Both the position numbers and the translations under genes were made by a program. Positions 57,306-64,000 of a DNA stretch of 64,000 bases are shown here, piece by piece. How positions within the stretch are numbered: position 1 is the first letter of the stretch; each line of letters starts with the position of its first letter. This stretch comes from Bretschneidera sinensis (taxonomy: Eukaryota; Streptophyta; Magnoliopsida; Brassicales; Akaniaceae), in NCBI GenBank assembly GCA_023935145.1, contig CM043698.1:34381001-34445000 (forward strand), read 5' to 3'. The notes below the pieces were generated by a model, which worked only from the letters and a program-made list of their open reading frames with translations, did not search any database and was not told the origin of the DNA.

Positions 57306-58457
57306 ACGGTTACGCACGTACGTCTTTCAAAAGAGTGAAACCATTTGGTTCTAGCAACTTATAAGTTTGACTAGATTACCAAACGGACCCTAATAATATT
57401 AAAGTAAGGAAATTACTAAAATGCTTGTGCCTCATTTTATAGTAATCTATAAATACACAACATTTGTCAAAAGTATGTTACATTTGAATTTATAATTTTT
57501 AATGCATATGTTTATATTATTTTATTTTTAAAAACTAAATATAATATAAAGTTTGGAGGTTTTATATTAATAGTCATATTCATAAATTAATTAAATCATC
57601 AAAACTTATAAATTTGAAATACATTTTAAAATTATGATATTTCAAATTTATAAGTTTTCAAGCATGAATAACTTCTTAAAATGCAAAGTTGATAGACTTA
57701 AAATTTCATCAAAGACTTTCAAACTAACTTTATAAATAAATATATGCATTTTAAATTGATGTTTCAAAATAAATTAATGAAGCAATATATTATACAAACA
57801 AAAAATTGTCAAAAAGAATTACTTGCCATTAAGTGGCATATTTTATAAAAATTAATCACAGATAATTATCCTAGTTATTATTACAAGGTTATCATCTTTA
57901 AAGTGGATAAAATAAAATAAATGTGTAGACATTTCAAAAAATAAATAGCCATGGATCTGTTTGTTGACATTTGTCATGTAAAATTTATTACAATGTAAAA
58001 TTATTTCATATAAAATGAGTTTTATGTAATTAAATTATGAATTTTAAGTTAATTTTTTTGTTTTACTGAAGTTTCAAAAGTAAATAGTATAAGAAAATAT
58101 TTTAAAAATAAAGAGTGATTTAATAGTGTAATTTGTGAGAAAATTTTTAAAAAATTGAAAAAGTGGGTCGTTTTGAATTAAAAATGACCATAGATAAAAG
58201 TAACTTTTTTTCTATTTAAAAAAAAAAAAGCTATAAATTTTTTATAAAAAAATTAAGAAATTCCGCTCATGGCGACGACTAATAAATCCCGAAACGAAAC
58301 ACTAACAATCCACATGAAAGATAGATTACAAACAAACAGAAAAATAAACCCAGAGAATTACACTATTCTGTTTTTTAACCTTATTTTCCATTTGATAAGA
58401 GTGCTCAAATTTCGAACACTAAAGTCACTGACCCTGAAATTTTTTTCTCTTCCCCGT
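57306..58457. other. 3' flank of the TCP gene, AT-rich
   Basis: Contains an imperfect inverted block (aaatttgaaatac and matching words, about 57.58-57.66 kb). No gene recognised. Confidence 0.5.
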
Positions 58458-59570
58458 TCACGGCTTTGAAGATTGAGCTTGCTGATTTCCAGACCTCCCC
58501 ATTAACTGTAATTCCTGTTTATCATAAATCTCCAAAGAAATATCCCTAAGCATCTGTGCTTTACCACTACCTGTCTCACTAGAAATAACACTAGGCGCCA
58601 TTGTAGACTTTTTGGCTACCTTATCCCCTACTGTACTTGCACTCACCAAGCTATTATTACACATAATTGGCGACGATGCTCTGATCTCAGTAGTGGCCGT
58701 AGCGGCCATGAATGATGATGAAATGGGCCTCGCAGCAGCCATGTTGAAAACTGGTGCTAAAGATGGCGACAAGGTCCATATCTGCGGCGTCTGCTGTTGC
58801 TGTTGTTGATGGTAGTTCGATGGACCAGAAGCAGCAGGTATGGCCGATTGTGGGACCATCCAAAAGGCATTTGCTGGTACCATCATGCCTGTATTTCCCA
58901 AAGCCCAAACTGGCACGAGTCCTTGTGGGGCCACTGGTGCGAGGAGCCCAGAAGATTGCGTGTTATTGTTAACTGATGGGTGATATAGTAATTGCTGTTG
59001 CTGCGAAGAAACAACAGAAACCCCATCGCCTATGTCGCAGAACTCACTGTTTGATGGGCGCTTTCGCTTTTTGTTTGAAATTCCTTCTTCGTTGTTGGTA
59101 TGAGTGGTTGTTGGAGCGGTGGGAATCTTGAGGGTCCCACAGACGGAAACGGCGATGGCGGGGACTGTGCCGGTTCCGGTGGCTTCGATGATGGCTTCCT
59201 CGGCATGCTCGAGGAGCCACCGGACGGTTTCACCGTCTGATTTGTGGCCGAGCTCCCGGGTCAGCTGGAAGATCCGAGCTGCACAGGTGGCGGGTATCCG
59301 GATCCTCCGGCCACGACCCTCGACCTTCGTGTGGCGGTCCTTGTTGTACGACCGCTTACCGGAAGCAACAGGGACCACCCCGATGGTAGGTGGCGGGTGG
59401 GTTCTCTGGTCCGGGTACGAATCCACCGGCTCTTCCTTCAAAGGCATGACTTGAAACGCTGTCGTTCCGTCGAAAGCTGATGATACCTTAGAGACCCCAT
59501 TGTTGTTATGTTCAGTTTCTCCCGCGCTGGAGCTAAGATCGGAGGTGCCTCCTTCGTCGTCTTGATCCAT
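58458..59570 (-). CDS. class I TCP transcription factor (TCP9/TCP19-like)
   Basis: Plant-specific nuclear factor of the PCF class that binds GTGGGNCC-type sites in growth and leaf-development genes. Intronless, 370 residues, as usual for class I TCPs. The non-canonical bHLH TCP domain is about residues 76-130: basic part [17 protein letters not shown], helix 1 with [20 protein letters not shown], helix 2 [13 protein letters not shown]. Cys96 corresponds to the conserved helix-1 cysteine of class I members. [17 protein letters not shown] block before the domain and LVPVWALGN and MWMVP-like blocks after it fit the TCP9/TCP19 subgroup. A short polyglutamine run lies near residue 255. The start is the ATG at 59570-59568; no earlier in-frame start was considered. 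Confidence 0.93.
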   Translation of the reverse strand: MDQDDEGGTSDLSSSAGETEHNNNGVSKVSSAFDGTTAFQVMPLKEEPVDSYPDQRTHPPPTIGVVPVASGKRSYNKDRHTKVEGRGRRIRIPATCAARIFQLTRELGHKSDGETVRWLLEHAEEAIIEATGTGTVPAIAVSVCGTLKIPTAPTTTHTNNEEGISNKKRKRPSNSEFCDIGDGVSVVSSQQQQLLYHPSVNNNTQSSGLLAPVAPQGLVPVWALGNTGMMVPANAFWMVPQSAIPAASGPSNYHQQQQQQTPQIWTLSPSLAPVFNMAAARPISSSFMAATATTEIRASSPIMCNNSLVSASTVGDKVAKKSTMAPSVISSETGSGKAQMLRDISLEIYDKQELQLMGRSGNQQAQSSKP

Positions 59571-60502
59571 ATCGTGGGGGGATGACAGATGACTTAGAGG
59601 AAATGGAGGAAACCCAGATGGGTATTTAATTTTAGTTTGGGTCTAAAAATAGGGAATTGGAGACTGGGGAGTGTTTGTTTCCAGGGAATGAATGGGAAAA
59701 AGTTTTTGAAGTGATAAACATGGAATTGTCACGGGGAGAAAAGACTGAGGAAAAGAAAGGTGTTATAAAATGGGGAAAGATCAAACCCCTTGAAAGGCAA
59801 ATAGTGGTATGTGTAATGTGGAGGAAGGAGGAATCAGAGGGTGGTGATTAGATCATGGAAATTACATGAGGATGAGATGGTGACACGTGTTGGTTCCTAA
59901 TTGGTGACCTTTGTGTTCATTATCTATCCTAATCAATGTACCATAAGGGACAGGTGGTCTCTAGTATCGACCAATGTATTGCTGAGTTGTGTCAGAAAAC
60001 TCTGGAAATGTTTTTGCGGATTTAAAAATTGGATTTCATTGGCTGACGGCACCTATTTCAGGTGGTCCATGCACTATGACAAGAACAAAAATCTCTACCA
60101 TTTTCCTGTTGAAGCAATAGGCCAACAGCTAATGGTACTGCATCATGCCATGATCCAGTTCATTGGACTAACCACTGCCAACTTTTTCCAATTATCATGG
60201 CCAAACGATAAAACTTACAATGTTAGCTTCTGGCAGGGTCTTTCAACTGTTTGGGAATTATTGTCCATGAAACGTTTCTCATCCCGTTTGTGATATTTAC
60301 GGCAGGGAGTTTTTTCATTGAAACTGCATCGTTTTGATGTCATAATGTTGGAGTAAGTTGGTAAATCAAATCAGCTGTATGTTGAAATGTTTCAACCAAC
60401 CCCCATTCTAGTTACGTCTCTTAACTTGTTTTTTTTTTTCTTGGTTACATTAGAGGGAAAGGATTCCATCCACGTCCTATATGAACAACTCAGGAGGGAG
60501 AG

Positions 60503-60550
60503 GCGGATCCACCTAGAAGGCAGTGGGATCATCCGTTCCCGTTAACATCT

Positions 60551-60600
<50 letters not shown>
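60503..60600. mobile_element. hAT-like terminus related to the UER1-intron element, with (AT)n run
   Basis: GGCGGATCCACC ... GGCAGTGGGATCATCC resembles the GGGATCCAC ... GGCAGTGGGGTCACCC end at 48022. It is followed by an uninterrupted AT run (60554-60599). The opposite end was not located. Confidence 0.4.
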
Positions 60601-60603
<3 letters not shown>

Positions 60604-60810
60604 AAAATTATCATAAATATTTCAAAAACTTTAGGTGTGTAAATTATCTGTAAATGTTATTTTTATTAATTTTTGGGAAAAATAAAATATAATGATCTTG
60701 AAATATGTGACATTATGTAATTGAGTTATTTCAAATTTTGATAACATAAACACAAGGATAATATTGCAATTCAATAAGTACATATTTAATTTTTTTCATC
60801 ACCAGATTTT

Positions 60811-61110
60811 TTAGCGATAGCAAGCCAACGATGGTAGAAAAAGCGCACCTTGATATCGTTGAAAAACTCTCAAAATGAGATCGGGAAGAACCGTCCTTCG
60901 ACTCGTCGATTGCTCTTACGCGTCATTGATTACCTCGAGCGGATGTTTTTTAGATCTAATACTTTTCTGTTTTTTTTTATCGGAAAGTAACACCACCATC
61001 AAATTGAAAAATGGATTTTCGACCTACCTACAAAATTTAATGGTGAAGCGTCACTGGAAACAACTGGGGTGGATCACAATCTTCGACAGATTCCGACACT
61101 TGTGAGTGGG
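60811..61110 (+). repeat. diverged direct repeat, copy 1
   Basis: Shares ordered words with 61420-61710: gcaccttgatatcgttg, aaatgagatc, acttttctg, accatcaaatt, ctacctacaaaattt and gtggatcacaatctt. Confidence 0.65.
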
Positions 61111-61419
61111 TTTTGTTTATGCATTTTGAATTTTTTACTTATTATTTTTTGTAAAATTACAAAAATGTCAATATTTTAATAATATTTTGTATATAATCAA
61201 GAGTATTATAGTCTGCAAAAATAAGCACAATGCTAACCTACTTCTAAGTGGAGTAAATTAGCAAACCCCGTATATATACTGTAGAAGTAAGTTAGCAATA
61301 TGCCACAACCTTCGTAGACCAAGATACTCTTAATAATTCAAATTCCCGTAGCAGCATGACACAAATACAAGTGCAATTGGTTGATTTAATAAATATATAT
61401 TTTTTTTTTTCACCTTCAT

Positions 61420-61710
61420 GGATTTTAGGTTGTATTGGACCAATCTATGTTCAGAAAAAACGCACCTTTGATATTGTTAGAAAGTTCTCGTTGAGATTTA
61501 TAAAATGAGATCCAACAGCACCACCCACTGACCATCCGACCAGCCTCATGCACACCGATTATCCTAAGAGGGTTTTTTTAGGTCTTACACTTTTCAATGA
61601 TTTTTACCAAAAAAAAATAACATTACCATCAAATTAAATTTTGACTTACTTACAAATTTTGACGTCTAAAATAGTTGAAGTGGATCACACTTTTTAACTG
61701 TGTGTCTATG
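61420..61710 (+). repeat. diverged direct repeat, copy 2
   Basis: Counterpart of 60811-61110: gcacctttgatattgttag, aaatgagatc, acttttcaa, accatcaaatt, cttacttacaaattt and gtggatcacactttt in the same order. No coding content recognised. Confidence 0.65.
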
Positions 61711-63515
61711 TGTGTCTAAGAGAGAGAGATGGCGTAACTTGCAATTTTTTAGTTTAAAGTTAGATAACCAAAATTGTAAGGTTTTCATTCAAGTTCCTTA
61801 ACATACTTCACGCAAGTAGTGATATTATAGACTTTTCTTATTTTTTCTCTCTATTAAAAAAACATTATTAGTAAAAATGGACAGCCACATGCACCGGAAG
61901 GTGTGTGCAGCGTGTGAGCTGATTTCGACAAAGTTACGCAATCAAGATTTAATCGAATGAACAGACGGAGGATTTTTAACTTTCCTATAGTGGTGGTATC
62001 AAATAAAAATTGTCGAATGACAGCGAACTAGAGGTGGTCGAAAAATGAAAATGGCGGCGATGTGTGGAGCTTCTAGCAGAGGTTGATGGCAGTGAAACTT
62101 TGTTAGATTGTAGAACAGCAGTCACTAACTCTGACAAGCTAATGGTGTATCTTTTCGTCAACTCGTTCGCGAAAAATAACAAAAAACTTTTAATGGGTTA
62201 AAAATAAACAGTTTTATATTGCCTTTGAAATTTCTTTACATTAAATTCATAAATGTTGGACATTTTGACTTAAGATAATTGATGTATAATAAGTACATGT
62301 ATGTATGTCGTCTCATAAACAAAAATTTATATATATGTGGTCACTGTCCGAAAGTAATTATTAAGTCAAAAAGCTAAGTCTTTTATATTTGAGCGAGCGT
62401 CATAATGAGATTCTAAAGATGCAATTGAGAAGCTAGACCAATCCATTTTTTAAGAAAGTTTTAATTGAAATCTTTTAAATTTGAGTTGGATTAAGATTGA
62501 AAAACCATAATTAAATTTTAGTTGAGTTAAAATTGAAGTTTTCTCAATATTAACCCCGTCCATAAACTATGAATTCAAACTTAATTATATAACCAAATAT
62601 TATTTAGCCCAACGTAACTAATTTGAGTTTGGTTTTGATTTCAAAAGTTGACTAAGATTCAACCTTAATCTAATTGAATTTTTAGCTTGGATTAAAATTG
62701 AGATTTATCATCTAATGAAAATAAAATTAAGATTTATTATAAATTGTTTTTAATTGATGTTAAAAAATTATATCATAAGCTAAATTAAAATTAACCTTTT
62801 AACTCGACCGAATCCATCTTGAAATATAACAGTAGTCACAACTAATTATCCACGTAGCTCTTATATTCATAGATTTAATTTAACATCACGTGATATATTA
62901 AATGCAGTAAGGAGGATGAATAATGGGCCACCGAACACATACTTGTTACCAAGATAGTTTTGTTTTCTTTTTTTGATAATTAAGACTAGAGGTTTTGAAG
63001 TTGAGACCATTTAATTGCTTCAGATGCAATAATTTATTTTAATTGCAGAAATGGTGGAGACCGGAGGAATAGTTTGGTGGTTATCAAACAGGAAAAGAAT
63101 CTATCAGTGATCTTATATTTAAAGAGATAAAGGGCACAAATGTTCTCTCTCCAGATTCAACAGTTAAATTATAGGACTCAACACTGAATTTCGACTGAAA
63201 GAACATTCAGATTGCCAAACAAGGCAGCAATAAACAGATTTGGGAAATTAAGATTACCTAAAATCTGATATGGAGGAAACAAGGCAGCAATAAATATTTG
63301 CGAGTTATTTAGCTTTAATGAACCATAAAAAGGACATTGGGGAAAGCTTATTACAAAGATGAGAAGAAAAAATTTAAATTAAACCACTTGCTGCCCAACA
63401 AACTACTTGCTTTGACATACAGACTTTAAGGAAGCATGGACATTCTTCCTGATAATGACATGTAATGACAAACAACACGAGCTAACTTCCTTGGCATCGC
63501 ATATGGTGAACTTGT

Positions 63516-63731
63516 TCACAATCTGTGTCCATTGGCAAGTGAACCATTCTCACAGGTGGTACAACTGGCCTCGGCCTTCTTGGCATAGAATCTTCGGTAC
63601 TTGGAGTCAACTTCAGTGAGATAGTATGTGCCTGGAGCCAAGAGGCTACTGTCCTTGCTCGTGACGAAGTCTTTGGCCCCATACCTATGCTCCATCAGCT
63701 TCAATGTTTCCACAAACTTCTCTGGAGGAAA
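63516..63731 (-). CDS. HMGS: hydroxymethylglutaryl-CoA synthase, last exon (gene continues beyond the window)
   Basis: Condenses acetyl-CoA with acetoacetyl-CoA to HMG-CoA in the cytosolic mevalonate pathway. Only the final coding exon is visible: 71 residues starting in phase 0 after an acceptor AG (complement of 63732-63733) and ending at TGA (63518-63516). It carries the strongly conserved C-terminal block [30 protein letters not shown] and YRRFYAKK; the tail [10 protein letters not shown] is family-typical. The active-site Cys/His/Glu are encoded upstream, outside the window. The exon looks intact. Confidence 0.92.
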   Translation of the reverse strand, partial: FPPEKFVETLKLMEHRYGAKDFVTSKDSSLLAPGTYYLTEVDSKYRRFYAKKAEASCTTCENGSLANGHRL

Positions 63732-64000
63732 CTGCATGAGAAGCACATGATATTTAAAAAAAATTCAACGGCACATGCAAGTCTATCATTTAGGGTGAGC
63801 TGAGACTGTTGTAACGTTTTCAAAAATACTGTGAGACAATCACAATATAATGTTTGGTAAATTACATATCTAAAATATTTAGCTGTGAAAGTGTTGTAAT
63901 AATGTAAAATATCTAAAGTATCCATAATAATGATAGTCTTTATAATTGAAAAGAGCAATAAAAAATCTTTTATATATAATGAAATTTCATTAAGTCAAAA
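63732..64000 (-). other. intron of HMG-CoA synthase
   Basis: AT-rich sequence preceding (on the minus strand) the last exon. No further exon seen before the window edge. Confidence 0.7.

Larger units (their letters stand above)
59571..63515. other. intergenic region between TCP and HMG-CoA synthase
   Basis: The first 300 bp probably hold the TCP promoter and 5' UTR; a CACGTG lies near 59884. 59.9-60.3 kb has an open frame without homology. 60.5-62.2 kb is repeat-derived. 62.2-63.0 kb is AT-rich. From about 63.0 kb it is probably 3' flank and UTR of the minus-strand HMG-CoA synthase gene. Confidence 0.55.

Noticed and set aside
56874..57317. 147-codon open frame on the minus strand
   Set aside because: No recognisable domain, composition unlike the coding exons nearby, and it overlaps a promoter-like island. 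Probably open by chance in GC-richer DNA.
59901..60293. 130-codon open frame on the + strand upstream of the TCP gene
   Set aside because: No recognised family and no splice or promoter context; lies in the probable TCP promoter region.
1..64000. CRISPR array, phage, prokaryotic defence system or horizontally acquired cluster
   Set aside because: No spaced direct repeats of that kind, no bacterial gene families and no operon structure; the window is typical plant nuclear DNA.

Overview
The window is plant nuclear DNA, most likely from a woody or otherwise TE-rich core eudicot. The support is split genes with GT-AG introns, AT-rich intergenic DNA, plant-only families (class II KNOX, class I TCP, C2-type phospholipase D, the rhamnose-synthesis enzyme UER1/NRS-ER) and plant retroelements. 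I cannot name the species. No prokaryotic operon, CRISPR array, rRNA gene or intact tRNA gene was seen.

Layout: (1) 1-21.3 kb, + strand: most of a MINDY-type (FAM63) deubiquitinase gene, missing its first exon. One intron of this gene (1249-17401, about 16 kb) is a nested transposon deposit: a Copia element holding a LINE that holds a solo LTR, and separately a terminal-inverted-repeat element holding a second inverted-repeat element holding a hAT element. (2) 27.4-35.3 kb, +: a complete KNAT7-type KNOX homeobox gene with a 5.9 kb second intron. (3) 37.3-45.0 kb, +: a complete ten-exon phospholipase D of the beta/gamma group. (4) 46.5-49.4 kb, +: a two-exon UER1 gene with a hAT element in its intron and a decayed tandem copy of its own C-terminal coding end right after the stop. 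(5) 49.5-58.4 kb: intergenic, with a broken subtilase fragment, an intact TRIM retroelement, a degenerate hAT copy, a possible orphan exon and a small promoter-like island. (6) 58.5-59.6 kb, -: an intronless class I TCP factor. (7) 59.6-63.5 kb: repeat-rich intergenic DNA. (8) 63.5-63.7 kb, -: the last exon of HMG-CoA synthase, which runs off the window.

The genes do not form one pathway. KNAT7 (secondary-wall control) and UER1 (UDP-rhamnose supply) both touch cell-wall biology, and the UER1 upstream region carries two class I TCP-type sites, but this neighbourhood is most simply ordinary plant gene order. I found no convincing new multi-gene system. The most informative observations are the datable nested insertions with readable target-site duplications, the UER1 terminal duplication, the subtilase relic and the complete TRIM.
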